Assembly: GCA_030523425.1 (NCBI GenBank)
Contig: JAUNIP010000002.1
Coordinates: 1 to 64,000, forward strand
Source of the DNA: Coriobacteriia bacterium
Lineage (GTDB): Bacteria > Actinomycetota > Coriobacteriia > Coriobacteriales > Eggerthellaceae
Direction of reading: 5' to 3'
Length of the DNA stretch: 64,000 bases
Shown: positions 39,938-49,133 of the stretch, one piece after another
How the letters are laid out: every line of letters starts with the position of its first letter
Numbering within the stretch: the stretch's first letter is position 1
Notes under the pieces: model-generated
Told to the model about the DNA's origin: nothing
Database searches by the model: none
What the model saw: the letters and a program-made list of their open reading frames with translations, nothing else
Translations under genes and position numbers: made by a program

Positions 39938-40378
39938 CTAGCGTTGCTTCATTACCAATACGTCGCAGTTGCAGTTGCGGATTAGGTAGGTGGAAACGCT
40001 GCCTACGAAGGCGTACTTGAAGTTGGACAACCCGCGTTCGCCGCAGATGACCAGGTCGGGGTCGAAGGGCTCTATCAGTTGCTCTAGCAGGGTTTCGTTG
40101 ATGCGGCCGGCGCTCACCTGCAGGTTGATTTCACCTACCACTTCGTTTTCGGTGGCGCGCTCGAACACGTCGTCAAGCTCTTCTTCTATGCGTTCGGCGG
40201 CCGCCTGGCACAAGGCGTTGAAGTCTACGCCGTTGGCTTCGTAGGGCACCGAATCTATGACATGGCCAAACAGAATCTCAGCGCCGTCGTTTTCGGCGAT
40301 GCCTACCGCGTGTTCGGCAACGGCGCGCTGCGTCGATCCACCGTCAAGGGCTGCGAAAATTTTTTTATAGCGCTGCAT
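39938..40378 (-). CDS. Universal stress protein, UspA family
   Basis: The 146-residue cytoplasmic protein has the single Usp fold. It starts KIFAALDGGSTQRAVAEHAV and ends with the ATP-binding signature GERGLSNFKYAFVGSVSTYL (G-2x-G-9x-G-S/T form) and CDVLVMK. AGGAGG precedes the ATG and a TACAAT-like -10 lies at 40420-40425 on this strand. Usp proteins bind ATP or AMP and help survival under stress or stasis; the client is unknown. It is monocistronic and convergent with the DUF1847 gene. Confidence 0.92.
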   Translation of the reverse strand: MQRYKKIFAALDGGSTQRAVAEHAVGIAENDGAEILFGHVIDSVPYEANGVDFNALCQAAAERIEEELDDVFERATENEVVGEINLQVSAGRINETLLEQLIEPFDPDLVICGERGLSNFKYAFVGSVSTYLIRNCNCDVLVMKQR

Positions 40379-40755
40379 AAGGGGCCTCCTAGGTTGTTCG
40401 GCAATTGGATTCGTTGCTCATTGTATACCTACATTCCACCGCACAGGTTGGGATGCTTCAGGCAGTTTTTTGAAGCGGTGGAAAAGGTGTGGATGACGGT
40501 TCTGGGAACCCGCTGATCAGGGTGTTTTGAAAACGGAACGACATTTCGCTTCCTTTTGAGCCAAATGTTGGCGAATCCGTGCAATATCCGTGCAAGGTTT
40601 TTGCGCCAAAATCCTACGTATTTTTCAATCTGGCGCCGCGGACGCGCCAATTAAATGCGCCATCCAAACAATGAAAGTGGGTGTTCCCTGTATGCCCGGT
40701 GCAATATCGCTGCTTCACACTGGGGTGTGTGAAAGCCCTAAGCGAAGGAGCGAAT
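40379..40755. other. Upstream region of the Tad operon
   Basis: This is a 377-bp stretch without a gene, carrying the control region for the divergent usp gene and the Tad locus. Seen in it: a TACAAT -10 for usp (40420-40425, minus strand), a 10-bp direct repeat GTGCAATATC at 40579-40588 and 40699-40708, a TGGCGC/GCGCCA stem near 40630-40650, and a TTCACAC/GTGTGAA hairpin (40714-40733) that ends 10 nt before the cpaB ribosome site. The repeats may be activator sites and the hairpin may modulate translation; both are inference. No clear -35/-10 pair for cpaB. Confidence 0.45.
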
Positions 40756-41529
40756 ATGCAAGACAGAAAAATCTGGATCATTAGCATCGTGTGTGGGATT
40801 GTGTGCGCGGCTTGTGTGCTGTTGTATTTAGCCAGCGTGCAGGGGCAGGTTAATGAAGCCAGAGCTGAAGCGCTTAATCGCTATGGGGGCGATCAGGTGG
40901 AAGTGTGCGTGGCCACGCGGGACCTGGTGCCCGGCGAAACCATTTCTGCGGCTGACGTGGAAATGAAGCTGTGGGTGGCCGCGCTGCTTCCGGCCGAAGC
41001 GCTGCGTGATGCCAGCCAAGCGGTGGGTTCTGTGGTTTCGTCTTCGGTGCTTTCGGGGGAAGTTATAAGCGCAAAACGCTTGGGTTTGGCAGATGTGGCG
41101 CTTAGCATTCCGGAAAGCATGACCGCGGTGAGCGTTCCCGCGAAGAACGTGCAGGCGGTAGGCGGCGCGGTTGTTCCGGGGTTGCGGGTAGACGTATATT
41201 CATCCGGCGACACCACTACCACGCGCATTGGGACCAACCTGTTGGTGCTGGCCACCAGTGCTTCGGGAGAAACCAGCGGCAAGTCGGAGGTTTCCTGGAT
41301 AACGCTGGCGGTAGACCCTGCCGCGGTGCAGGAAATGGTGACCGCCGCGCAAAACGCCACGCTGTATTTCACGCTGCCGGGAGCCGATGCGCTAGACGCG
41401 CAGGCTGCGGCGGATGGCGGCGCGGCTTCAAATGCGAACACGAATGGCAGCGGGGACGTTTCTGCCACGCCGGGAAGCGTTATCGCCGCCACTCCGGCCA
41501 ACACGGCCAACACGGCAACGAACCAGTAG
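40756..41529 (+). CDS. cpaB: CpaB/RcpC-type pilus assembly protein (SAF domain)
   Basis: The first gene of the Tad (Flp pilus) cluster. The 257-residue product starts at ATG 40756 with GAAGGAG. Residues 6-28 are the membrane anchor; residues 50-115 form a SAF domain (VEVCVATRDLVPGETISAADVEMK, GSVVSSSVLSGEVISAKRLG); residues 118-215 resemble the RcpC region (ALSIPESMTAVSVPAKN, GAVVPGLRVDVYSS). An Ala/Asn/Thr tail follows. In Gram-negative Tad systems CpaB supports the secretin; in actinobacteria with no outer membrane it may interact with the wall. It is 31 bp from tadZ. Confidence 0.88.
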   Translation: MQDRKIWIISIVCGIVCAACVLLYLASVQGQVNEARAEALNRYGGDQVEVCVATRDLVPGETISAADVEMKLWVAALLPAEALRDASQAVGSVVSSSVLSGEVISAKRLGLADVALSIPESMTAVSVPAKNVQAVGGAVVPGLRVDVYSSGDTTTTRIGTNLLVLATSASGETSGKSEVSWITLAVDPAAVQEMVTAAQNATLYFTLPGADALDAQAAADGGAASNANTNGSGDVSATPGSVIAATPANTANTATNQ

Positions 41530-41560
41530 AGCGCAAACCGAACAACGAAAGGAGCATTTC

Positions 41561-42868
41561 ATGCAAACGGTAGCTCTGTGCGCTGACGAGATCAGCATTT
41601 CCCATCCACGGGTGTTGGGCTTGGCGGGAGAAAACCTTGCCGCCCAGCCTTGGCTGGCAACGTTTTCCCAGGCTGACCAGGCGCGAAAAGCGCTGGCAAC
41701 CAATGCGAACATCGAAGAGGTGTGGGTGGCTTCTAGCGACCAAATGGACGCCATCAACTTGGCTGCCGCCCTGAAGCAGGACAGGCCAACGCGCAAGGTG
41801 ATGCTGGTGGCCCACGATGCCAGCGGGTCGCTGCAAAGCAGGGCCGTGCATGCGGGGCTTGATTCGGTACTGTGCGAAAAGGACTTTCTGCAGCGGTATG
41901 TTAGGCGCAAGGAAGCTGCCACGGTGGGTGCCGCGCTGGGCGCTTCGCCCGCAGTAAGCCCTGTCACGGGTGCGGCGGACGCTGCTGCTTCCGGGGCGAA
42001 CAGTTCCGCTGCGTGGGTTATGCCGCAGGGAGTCAACCAGACGCAGCTTGCGGCGCCTGATGTGCAAGCAGCCACGGTGGTTTCAGGAAACCAAGGGTTT
42101 TTGCTGCCGGTGGTTTCAGGCAGCGGGGGCGCTGGCAAAAGCACCATTTCATGCTTGCTGGCCTTGCTTGCCCAGCAAGGGGGCTTGAACACGGTGCTGC
42201 TAGACCTAGACCTGCAGTTCGGCGATTGCCGCGAATTGCTTGCCTACACCGAAGCGGTGCGCATAGACCAGCTTGTTGAGGCTCCCGAACGGGTGCAGCA
42301 GGCCCGGCCCGAAGCGGGCAGGGTGGCCCTGATTGCGCCCCCAGAGCACCTGGAGAAAGCGGAGCTGCTAAGCGCCCATCTGCCAGACGTGCTGAACCTG
42401 CTGCGGTCTTCGTTTGACTTGGTGGTGGTTAACACGGGAAGCTTTTGGACCGACGCCCAGGTGACGCTGCTTGAACGCTGCAGCAGGGCGCTGTTTCTTG
42501 TGGACCAGCGGCCGTCTTCCTTGCGCGGATGCTTGAAGGCGCTGGATTTGTGCACGCGGTGCGGCATTGCTGCCAGCCCGTTTGTGTTCGCCGTCAACCG
42601 CTGCTCGAAGCAGGCGTTGTATTCGTCTATCGATATTTCGTGCGCGCTGCATGGGGCGCAGGTGGTGGAAATTCGCGATGGCGGCCGCGACGTGGAAGAC
42701 TTGATGGCGGCTTCTCAGCCGGAAGACATTATTTCTTCGCACAACGCGGTGGTGGACAGCCTGGTGCGCGTGCTGGGGCAATTGGTGCCGGCGGCAAAGG
42801 AAGCGGGCATAGGGCAGGAAGCCGACGGGTCTAAGCAGGGGCTGTTTTCTTCCTTGAGGCGTAAGTAG
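41561..42868 (+). CDS. tadZ: TadZ/CpaE-type pilus-localisation ATPase
   Basis: The 435-residue protein starts at ATG 41561 with AAAGGAGC. Residues 1-115 look like an atypical receiver domain; an Ala/Ser/Gly linker follows. Residues 170-420 are a MinD/ParA-type domain: GSGGAGKSTISCLLA (Walker A), VLLDLDLQFGDCRELL, VVNTGSFWTDAQV and VDQRPSSLRGCLKALDL. The Walker A has Ser in place of the usual leading Lys of KGGxGKT (signature Lys), so dimer-type ATP hydrolysis may differ. TadZ marks the pole or site where the Tad machine assembles. It is 6 bp from tadA. Confidence 0.9.
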   Translation: MQTVALCADEISISHPRVLGLAGENLAAQPWLATFSQADQARKALATNANIEEVWVASSDQMDAINLAAALKQDRPTRKVMLVAHDASGSLQSRAVHAGLDSVLCEKDFLQRYVRRKEAATVGAALGASPAVSPVTGAADAAASGANSSAAWVMPQGVNQTQLAAPDVQAATVVSGNQGFLLPVVSGSGGAGKSTISCLLALLAQQGGLNTVLLDLDLQFGDCRELLAYTEAVRIDQLVEAPERVQQARPEAGRVALIAPPEHLEKAELLSAHLPDVLNLLRSSFDLVVVNTGSFWTDAQVTLLERCSRALFLVDQRPSSLRGCLKALDLCTRCGIAASPFVFAVNRCSKQALYSSIDISCALHGAQVVEIRDGGRDVEDLMAASQPEDIISSHNAVVDSLVRVLGQLVPAAKEAGIGQEADGSKQGLFSSLRRK

Positions 42869-42874
42869 GCTGCT

Positions 42875-44197
42875 ATGTCATTATTGGAGCGAGTAGAAAG
42901 AACGCAGGGATTAGCGACGCGCGAAGCGGTGCCAGCCCGCAGCAATGTTGAGCGGCTTAAGCAGCAAGTGCAGCAGCAGGTTTCCGCCGACGACATTGCC
43001 CGCTACATGGCGGTCAGCCCTTCGCGGGCGCGCAACGAAGTGCGGCGGGCGTGCCGGCACGCCTTTGAGCAGGACGAATGGCTGGGCGTGGGCGAAAGCA
43101 TGCGGGCTGAACTAGTGAACCAAGTGCTTGACAGCGTGTTTGGCTTCGGCCCTTTGGAGGACCTGCTGGCGGATTCCAGCGTCACGGAAGTGATGGTGAA
43201 CGGCCCTTATTCGGTGTTCTTCGAACGCAACGGCAAGCTGTATCCCAGCAACAAGCGCTTCGAAAACGATGCGCAGCTGCGGGCGCTCATCGATCGCATA
43301 TTGGGGCCGCTGGGGCGCCGCGTGGACGAATCTTCGCCCTTGGTGAACGCGCGCTTGGACGAAGGGCATCGCGTGAACATAGTCATCCCGCCGCTTTCGC
43401 TTGACGGACCGGTGGTGACCATCCGCAAGTTCACCGATCGCGTGTTGCGCTTGGACGACCTGATGCTCATGGGGTCGTTTGACGCCCCCATGAGGCAGTT
43501 TTTGGTGTGGTTGGTGCGCCTGCGGAAGAACGTGGCGGTATCCGGGGGCACAGGCAGTGGGAAAACCACGCTGTTAAATGCGCTTTCGTGCGAGATTTCC
43601 CCTGATGAGCGCATCATAACCATAGAAGACTCGGCGGAATTACGGTTTTTGGAGCACCCGCATGTGGTGCGCTTGGAAGCCCGGCCGCGCAACGCGGAAG
43701 GCCGCGGCGAAGTGACTATACGCGATTTGGTGACCAACGCCTTGCGCATGCGCCCCGACCGCATTGTGGTGGGCGAATGCCGCGGCGCGGAAGCCTTAGA
43801 CATGCTGCAGGCCATGAACACGGGCCACGACGGCAGCCTTACCACGTGCCACGCGAACAACCCTGCCGAAGTGATCACGCGCCTGACCACCATGGTGCGC
43901 TATGCGGCTGACCTGCCGGTAGACGTGGTGGAGGCCAACATTGCCAGCGCGTTAGACGTGGTGGTGCAAACGGCGCGCGGGGTGGATGGCCAACGCTACG
44001 TGTCCCACATTGCCGAAATTGGCTACGACGCTGCCACGCGCAGCTGCCAGGTTTCGTTGCTGTTTGAGTGGGACACGCGGGCGCGGGTGGGCCGGTGGCT
44101 GGCCCGGCCAGCGTGGCTTTCGGATGTGGTCGCCTTCGGGCTGGCAGGCGAAAGGGGGGTCCAGCAATGGTTGCAAGATACCTATTTGGCGCAGTAG
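42875..44197 (+). CDS. tadA: TadA/CpaF secretion ATPase
   Basis: The 440-residue hexameric ATPase powers extension and retraction of Flp pili. It shows the N-terminal CpaF helical region, FGPLEDLLADSSVTEVMVNG (typical of this family), VRIKFTD-like VTIRKFTDRVL, Walker A GGTGSGKTTLLNAL, ITIEDSAELRF (Asp box), PRNAEGRGEVTIRDLVTNALRMRPDRIVVGECRG (His box region/Walker B) and MNTGHDGSLTTCHAN. The first ATG has only a weak TAGG site; the short gap suggests translational coupling to tadZ. The gene ends 31 bp inside tadB. Confidence 0.95.
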   Translation: MSLLERVERTQGLATREAVPARSNVERLKQQVQQQVSADDIARYMAVSPSRARNEVRRACRHAFEQDEWLGVGESMRAELVNQVLDSVFGFGPLEDLLADSSVTEVMVNGPYSVFFERNGKLYPSNKRFENDAQLRALIDRILGPLGRRVDESSPLVNARLDEGHRVNIVIPPLSLDGPVVTIRKFTDRVLRLDDLMLMGSFDAPMRQFLVWLVRLRKNVAVSGGTGSGKTTLLNALSCEISPDERIITIEDSAELRFLEHPHVVRLEARPRNAEGRGEVTIRDLVTNALRMRPDRIVVGECRGAEALDMLQAMNTGHDGSLTTCHANNPAEVITRLTTMVRYAADLPVDVVEANIASALDVVVQTARGVDGQRYVSHIAEIGYDAATRSCQVSLLFEWDTRARVGRWLARPAWLSDVVAFGLAGERGVQQWLQDTYLAQ

Positions 44198-45135
44198 CAG
44201 CGCTTTCGGCGTTCGTGCTGTGCTTGGTGGCCCTTCCCGCGGTGTTTGCGCAGGTGAAGCGGTGGCGTTTGCGCGAAGCCAGTGGCTTTGCCGCTGACGG
44301 CATGCGTGCGAGCGACCGTGCGCTGAGCACCGGTATTCGCCCCTTGCACGGTGTTGCGGCGGCGCTGCTGAAGTTTGCGCCTGTCGCGGCTGAATGCGAA
44401 CTGGGAGTGGCATGGTGCGCTTCGCGGGGCGTTTTCGCTTCGCCGCAAGCGTTGTGCTCGCTGCTGGCGGGGGCCTGCCTGGTGGCCTTTGCAGTTGGTG
44501 GCGTTATTGGGTGGTCGCCGCTGGTGGGGCTGGTATGCGCGGTGTTGGTGGTGGTGTTGGCGGTAGTGCGCCTGCACAGCTGGAACGACGCGCGCAACGA
44601 CGCCGTGCGGGAAGCGGTACCCGAAGCGCTTCAATCCATGGAGGCCTGTTCGCAGTCGGGCTTTTCGCTGATGCAGCTGTTGCAGCAGGTGGCGGCAGAA
44701 ACGCCTTCGGGCCTGCGGGAGCTGTTTGAGCGAAGTGCCCATATTTTGCAGGCAGGGGGAACGTCCACTCAGGCGCTGGATAGCCTGCGTGCGGGGTCGA
44801 ATGTTCCGGAATTGGCGTTTGTGGCTGTGGCGTTAGACGTGCAGCATCAAACGGGCGGCAGCATGCGCCAGGTGCTAGAAGCTGCCCGCGACATGGTGGA
44901 AAGCGAACTGGAGCTGCGACGCAGCCTGAAGGTGCAAACGGCCCAAGCGCGTCTTTCGGCGCGGGTGGTAACGGTGATGCCCTTCGTGATGATTGCCCTG
45001 CTTTCGCTTCTGAGCAAAGACTTCTTGGCTCCGTTCTTCCAGAGTTTCGCAGGCGTGGTCACGCTGGTGGTGGCGCTTGCCATGCAGGTTGCAGGGGTGC
45101 TGTTGGTGCGCAAGATGTTGAAGGTGGGTGATTGA
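44167..45135 (+). CDS. tadB: TadB-type pilus assembly membrane protein
   Basis: The 322-residue polytopic protein belongs to the GspF-like platform family. The start at ATG 44167 follows a G-run inside the end of tadA, so it overlaps by 31 bp. Membrane helices lie at about 4-25, 100-150 (two) and 275-315 (two). The cytoplasmic F-domain includes EAVPEALQSMEACSQSGFSLMQLLQQ, and LDVQHQTGGSMRQVLEAARDMVESELELRRSLKVQTAQARLSA is typical of TadB. It pairs with TadC to form the inner-membrane platform. Confidence 0.9.
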   Translation: MVARYLFGAVAALSAFVLCLVALPAVFAQVKRWRLREASGFAADGMRASDRALSTGIRPLHGVAAALLKFAPVAAECELGVAWCASRGVFASPQALCSLLAGACLVAFAVGGVIGWSPLVGLVCAVLVVVLAVVRLHSWNDARNDAVREAVPEALQSMEACSQSGFSLMQLLQQVAAETPSGLRELFERSAHILQAGGTSTQALDSLRAGSNVPELAFVAVALDVQHQTGGSMRQVLEAARDMVESELELRRSLKVQTAQARLSARVVTVMPFVMIALLSLLSKDFLAPFFQSFAGVVTLVVALAMQVAGVLLVRKMLKVGD

Positions 45136-45136
45136 C

Positions 45137-46081
45137 ATGACAGGTGGCGTTGCGTTGATGCTTCAGTGCGCGGCGGGGCTTTCCGCGGCGTGTGCTTCCA
45201 TTACTGCGTCCCAGGGGCTGTTGATCAGGCGCCAAAGGAAGATGTTGCAGCAACAAGCACACGGCTTGGCGGGGGAGCGCGCGGCCGCGGAGACCTTTTC
45301 GGTGGAGGGCGTGCATGCGCACGTGCTGCGCTACCTGGCGCTGCTGTCCAGGAAGATGAGCTTAGGGCTGGCTTCGCCTACGGGCATGTGGGTGCGCGGC
45401 TTTGGCGAATCGTGGTTTCGCACGCGGTGCGCCCAGGCGGGGCTGCACAAGGTGGTCAGCCCCGAAGCGTTTTGCGAAGGGCGCCTGCGCCTGGGGTTGG
45501 CGGGCGCCGCGGCCGGCGCGCTGCTAGGGGCGGTGTTTTCCACACCTTTGATGATTGCGGGCGGCTTGGGTGGTTTGCTGGTGGGCTTTCGCCTGCCGCG
45601 CGGGGCGGTTGTTGCCCAGTGCAAGGCGCGCGTGCACGAACTGGAAACCGAGCTGCCGGAATTGCTGGAGGTGACGGCGCTGGGGCTGCGCAGCGGCTTG
45701 TCGTTCGACCGGAGCTTCGCTTTGTATGCCCAGCACTTTCCCACAGCGTTTGGCAAGGCGTGCGCTGCGGCGCAAACGCAGTGGAACCTGGGTTTGAAAA
45801 CGCGCGAGCAAGCGCTGCGCGAATTGGCGGATGGGTATGAGTATTCGCAGTTCAGGCGCGTGATAGAAACCATTATCCGGGCGCTTCGCTTCGGATCGTC
45901 GCTTTCGGTTGAATTGGAGCAGGCGGCGGCAGAAACCAGAGCAGTGCGCAGGACCCACCGGCAGGAACAGGCGGCAAAGGCCCCGGTGAAGATGATGATC
46001 CCCACCGGGACGCTTATTCTGCCCGCCATGTTGCTGCTGGTGTTAGGCCCAGTGCTGTTGGAAATGATGGGTGGTTTTTGA
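45137..46081 (+). CDS. tadC: TadC-type pilus assembly membrane protein
   Basis: The 314-residue second GspF-like platform protein. ATG 45137 lies 1 bp after the tadB stop; an in-frame GTG at 45128 is a longer alternative. The membrane helix pair sits at about 120-155, and the C-terminal pair at about 280-310. The F-domain reads LETELPELLEVTALGLRSGLSFDRSFALYAQHF and REQALRELADGYEYSQFRRVIETIIRALRFGSSLSVELEQAAAETRAVRR, close to TadC. The Flp pilin gene follows 21 bp after the stop. Confidence 0.9.
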   Translation: MTGGVALMLQCAAGLSAACASITASQGLLIRRQRKMLQQQAHGLAGERAAAETFSVEGVHAHVLRYLALLSRKMSLGLASPTGMWVRGFGESWFRTRCAQAGLHKVVSPEAFCEGRLRLGLAGAAAGALLGAVFSTPLMIAGGLGGLLVGFRLPRGAVVAQCKARVHELETELPELLEVTALGLRSGLSFDRSFALYAQHFPTAFGKACAAAQTQWNLGLKTREQALRELADGYEYSQFRRVIETIIRALRFGSSLSVELEQAAAETRAVRRTHRQEQAAKAPVKMMIPTGTLILPAMLLLVLGPVLLEMMGGF

Positions 46082-46102
46082 TGAATGAAAGGACGGGGAG
46101 CT

Positions 46103-46315
46103 ATGGAACGCATGAGCAAAGCAATTACAAACGGATGGGTGCGCGCGCAGGTGGGGCTGCGCCGTATGGCGCGCGATGTGAGAGGCCAAGGGACCACCGA
46201 GTACGCCATTCTGGTTGGCGTTTTAGTGGTTATCGCCATCATTGCCATAACCGTGTTCAGGCCCAAGCTGGAAGAGCTGTGGAACGCCATAGCGGATGGT
46301 ATCAATTCTTTGTAG
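46103..46315 (+). CDS. flp: Flp-type major pilin
   Basis: The 70-residue prepilin has the Flp signature: a basic leader (RMARDVRGQG), then TTEYAILVGVLVVIAIIAIT. The Gly-Thr-Thr-Glu-Tyr motif is the usual Flp cleavage and Glu5/Tyr site, cut before the hydrophobic helix by a prepilin peptidase (none is in the window). The short tail (PKLEELWNAIADGINSL) fits Flp pilins. AAAGGA gives an 8-nt spacing to ATG 46103; ATG 46085 and 46112 are in frame alternatives. It is the likely major pilus subunit. Confidence 0.88.
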   Translation: MERMSKAITNGWVRAQVGLRRMARDVRGQGTTEYAILVGVLVVIAIIAITVFRPKLEELWNAIADGINSL

Positions 46316-46506
46316 CGAACACGGCTGGGCAGTCCACGGTGGAATTCGCCGTGGTGACGGCTGCCTTGATGGTGGTGGTGTTGGGCTTGGGGGCATTTTG
46401 GCACCTGTTTGGCGACGGCGTGGTGGTGCAGCACGCGGTGCAAGCGGCTGCGTACCACATCCAAGGCGGCGCCGCAGGCGTGTTGGCGGACGTGTTCGCC
46501 GCATAA
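46279..46506 (+). CDS. Small TadE-like pseudopilin
   Basis: About 75 residues with a typical GQSTVEFAVVTAALMVVVLGLGAFW segment (Gly, then Thr-Val-Glu-Phe and a hydrophobic helix), followed by a short amphipathic tail. It overlaps the 3' end of flp in another frame. The start is uncertain: GTG 46279 has GGAAGAG only 2 nt upstream; no nearer ATG/GTG/TTG precedes the motif. It is presumed to be processed like other TadE-type minor pilins. An adjacent TadE-like gene starts 15 bp downstream. Confidence 0.7.
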   Translation: MERHSGWYQFFVANTAGQSTVEFAVVTAALMVVVLGLGAFWHLFGDGVVVQHAVQAAAYHIQGGAAGVLADVFAA

Positions 46507-46521
46507 GGGAAGGAGGACGTC

Positions 46522-47022
46522 GTGGTAGGCGTGCTACGCAGCATAAAAGGACAATCCACCGTTGAAGCGGCGTTTCTTATCCCGGTGTTGCTGGGAGGAA
46601 TCCTGCTGCTGGTGCAGCCGGGGATTGTGCTGTACGACCGCATGATTATGGAATCTGCGGCGGCTTCTGCGTGCAGGTTGATGACCACGCTGCCAGAAGG
46701 CGACCCGGCGGGTCAATGCAAGACGTTCGTGCTGCGCCGTCTTTCGGCGGTGCCGCAGCAGGATTGCTTCCACGTGCACGGCGGCGGCTGTTCGTGGGAA
46801 ATAGAAACCCAAGGGGGCGAAACCAGCGAAACGGTGACGGTGACCATCCGCAACCGCGTGAAGCCCCTGCCGCTGCTTTCGTGGGGGTCAGCCCTGATGG
46901 GCGCGCAAAACGGCGACGGCACGTGGACCATAGAGGTGTCCCGGACCGAAAAAACCCAGCCCGATTGGGCCTTGGCTTCAGCAGATGGCGGGCCCTCTAC
47001 CTGGATTGGGGCGTTTTTGTGA
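46522..47022 (+). CDS. tadE: TadE-like minor pilin
   Basis: The 166-residue product starts at GTG 46522 with AAGGAGG. The N-terminus has GQSTVEAAFLIPVLLGGILLLVQPGIVLYDRMIMESAA, the TadE pattern (R-G-x-x-x-V-E then a hydrophobic helix). The extracellular part has paired Cys (about residues 50, 66, 82 and 90), suggesting disulfides. It ends one base overlapping the TadG-like start (TGATG). Role: minor pilin for pilus initiation or adhesion. Confidence 0.85.
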   Translation: MVGVLRSIKGQSTVEAAFLIPVLLGGILLLVQPGIVLYDRMIMESAAASACRLMTTLPEGDPAGQCKTFVLRRLSAVPQQDCFHVHGGGCSWEIETQGGETSETVTVTIRNRVKPLPLLSWGSALMGAQNGDGTWTIEVSRTEKTQPDWALASADGGPSTWIGAFL

Positions 47023-49133
47023 TGAAGCTGTACGAAAAAGACGGGGGCTATTCTACGTTTGGCATGGTGGTGGCGTTGCTGTTGACGCTTTCGCTGGTGT
47101 TCACCGGTGCCCAGGTGTACCGGGTTACGTCCGCTTCGGCCGCCATCCAGGACGTGGCCGACGCGGCGGCATTAGCGGCTGAAAACCAAGTGGCGGAGTT
47201 CATGATTGCCGTACGGGTTTCTGACGCCGTGGTGCTTTCGCTGACGCTGACTTCCTTGACGGCCACCGGTTTGGGCGTTGCGGCCTTGTGTACCCCGGTC
47301 ACCGCGCCGCTTTCCGAAGCGTTGCTTTCGGCGGGAAAAACCGTTATGAATGCGCGTAACAGCTTCGCCACGAAGGCGGCCGATGCGCTGAACTCCTACC
47401 AAAAGATCCTGCCGTTTTTGGCCAGTGCGAACGCATCCCGCGTGGCGCGCTCCAACGAAAGCGGCACCGCGGGAAGCTCCTACACCACGTTGGCGCTACT
47501 GCTGCCGGGTTCGGGGGAAGACATTTCCGTAGGCACCGAGCAGCAGGCTGAACAGGTGCAACAGGAAGCCGACCAGCAAGCAGACGACATTCGCGATGCC
47601 GCTAACCGCGCCGAGGAGGCCGCCAAGAAGGCCAATGCGGCGAAGCTGAATGCGTACAATCACGATTGCGGGCTGAATCCCGGCTACTGCATGTACCAGC
47701 GTGCGGAAACGCTGGCGGGCATGGGCGGTTCGCGCAACCCCTTCTTCAGCAGCGTGGACAACTGGTCGTTTGTCTATGCGTTGGACCGGGCGAAGGCCTA
47801 TTATTCGGCACGCTTGGCGGGGGAAGGGCCGGATTCTTCAACGGTTGCGGACGGCGTGCGGTCGGCCTTGCGTCGCGACTTCTACGAGTATGCGGTGGAC
47901 CAGATGCGCGGGGGATACGTGCATGAAACGGCAGACACGTTCAGCGCCTATTTCCCCACGCTGCCGCGCAATACGTCCGAAATGCGCGAAACGTACTTGT
48001 ACACGCAGGTGAACTATCCGGTAACGGTGGACGGCGCGGGCGTTCCCACCATGCACGCCTGGCAAGGGTGCCCTTCTGCCGCCGGCACGCAGTGGTGGGG
48101 AAGCATAGAAGACATGGAATCGGGAGGGTATGACACCTGTCCCGACTGCGAATTCAGTGCCGCCAGCATGGGGCGCGTGGCTTCCGCGTCCACAAGCATC
48201 TCCAACGGTTTTGAATACCACTACGTGATAGTGGCCCAAGAAGCAGAAAACTACCAGGCCGCCAAGGAAGAGATGCAGCCTGCGGCGCAGGAAGTGAAGG
48301 ACAAAGCCCAGTCGCTGTTCGACAAGGTGATGGAAGCCTTGAAGGAAGCCGCGAACAAACGCATCAAGGCCACGCCTCCGGGAAGTGACGGCGCCATTGT
48401 TTTGGTGGCGGACCGCGGCGCGTCCGATGCGGGCGCAGGCTTCGAAACCAGTTTCGTGAGCGGGTCGTCCACCTTGGGAACGCGCGCGGCGGTTTCTGCC
48501 TCAACGCTTTTGGCGGACGACTCGGAAGAAACCAAGACGGTGCTGAACGGGCTGTTAGACAACGTGCGCGACCAAGGCGGCATCCTTACCGGCGCGTTGG
48601 GGCTGGTGCTGGATTGCTGGTCGGCGCTGCTGAAGGTGTACACCGGCGGGCAAGACGCCATTACCGATGCCATCGAAAGCGCCGTGAGCACCATACCCTT
48701 CGCCAGCGAAAGCGGGCTGGGGAAGTGGGCGTCCAAGCAGTTCAAAAACGCCGTGAAATCGTTGGGTTTGCAACCAGCGAAGCTGGAATCGCTGCGTCCG
48801 GTGCTGGTGAATTCCGGATATGTGGCCGGCGAATGCGACGAAGCGGTAAGCGTAGGCTTTCTGGCGGCGAAGCAGGCCGCCTTGTCCACCGGGGAAGAAG
48901 GCGGCGTGTTCGGCGCCGTGCTGGGATACGTGAAGTATGCCGCGTTGGGCAAGCTGAACGACAAGTTCGAAATTGCCACCATCAAGCCCTTAGGCGAAAA
49001 CGGGCCGTCCATTCCCCTGACCATAACGCTTCCGGCTGCCGCGCAGGATGCTGCGGGCAACCTGATAGACCAAGCCATTGCCCAGCTGCGCGCAGCAACG
49101 GTGGGGCAAGCGCAGGTGGGCACATGGAACTAG
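47022..49133 (+). CDS. tadG: Large TadG-like putative pilus-tip protein
   Basis: The 703-residue product starts at ATG 47022, coupled to the TadE stop. Residues 13-37 form the membrane helix (FGMVVALLLTLSLVFTG), followed by YRVTSASAAIQDVADAAALAAENQV, which fits the Flp pilus-assembly TadG N-terminal region. The remaining 650 residues are extracellular and include a coiled-coil (QQAEQVQQEADQQADDIRDA), a Cys-bearing segment (CGLNPGYCMY, about 220) and a second Cys pair (CPDCEF). The size and structure suggest an adhesive tip or scaffold. No von Willebrand A domain is apparent, unlike many TadG proteins. Confidence 0.83.
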   Translation: MKLYEKDGGYSTFGMVVALLLTLSLVFTGAQVYRVTSASAAIQDVADAAALAAENQVAEFMIAVRVSDAVVLSLTLTSLTATGLGVAALCTPVTAPLSEALLSAGKTVMNARNSFATKAADALNSYQKILPFLASANASRVARSNESGTAGSSYTTLALLLPGSGEDISVGTEQQAEQVQQEADQQADDIRDAANRAEEAAKKANAAKLNAYNHDCGLNPGYCMYQRAETLAGMGGSRNPFFSSVDNWSFVYALDRAKAYYSARLAGEGPDSSTVADGVRSALRRDFYEYAVDQMRGGYVHETADTFSAYFPTLPRNTSEMRETYLYTQVNYPVTVDGAGVPTMHAWQGCPSAAGTQWWGSIEDMESGGYDTCPDCEFSAASMGRVASASTSISNGFEYHYVIVAQEAENYQAAKEEMQPAAQEVKDKAQSLFDKVMEALKEAANKRIKATPPGSDGAIVLVADRGASDAGAGFETSFVSGSSTLGTRAAVSASTLLADDSEETKTVLNGLLDNVRDQGGILTGALGLVLDCWSALLKVYTGGQDAITDAIESAVSTIPFASESGLGKWASKQFKNAVKSLGLQPAKLESLRPVLVNSGYVAGECDEAVSVGFLAAKQAALSTGEEGGVFGAVLGYVKYAALGKLNDKFEIATIKPLGENGPSIPLTITLPAAAQDAAGNLIDQAIAQLRAATVGQAQVGTWN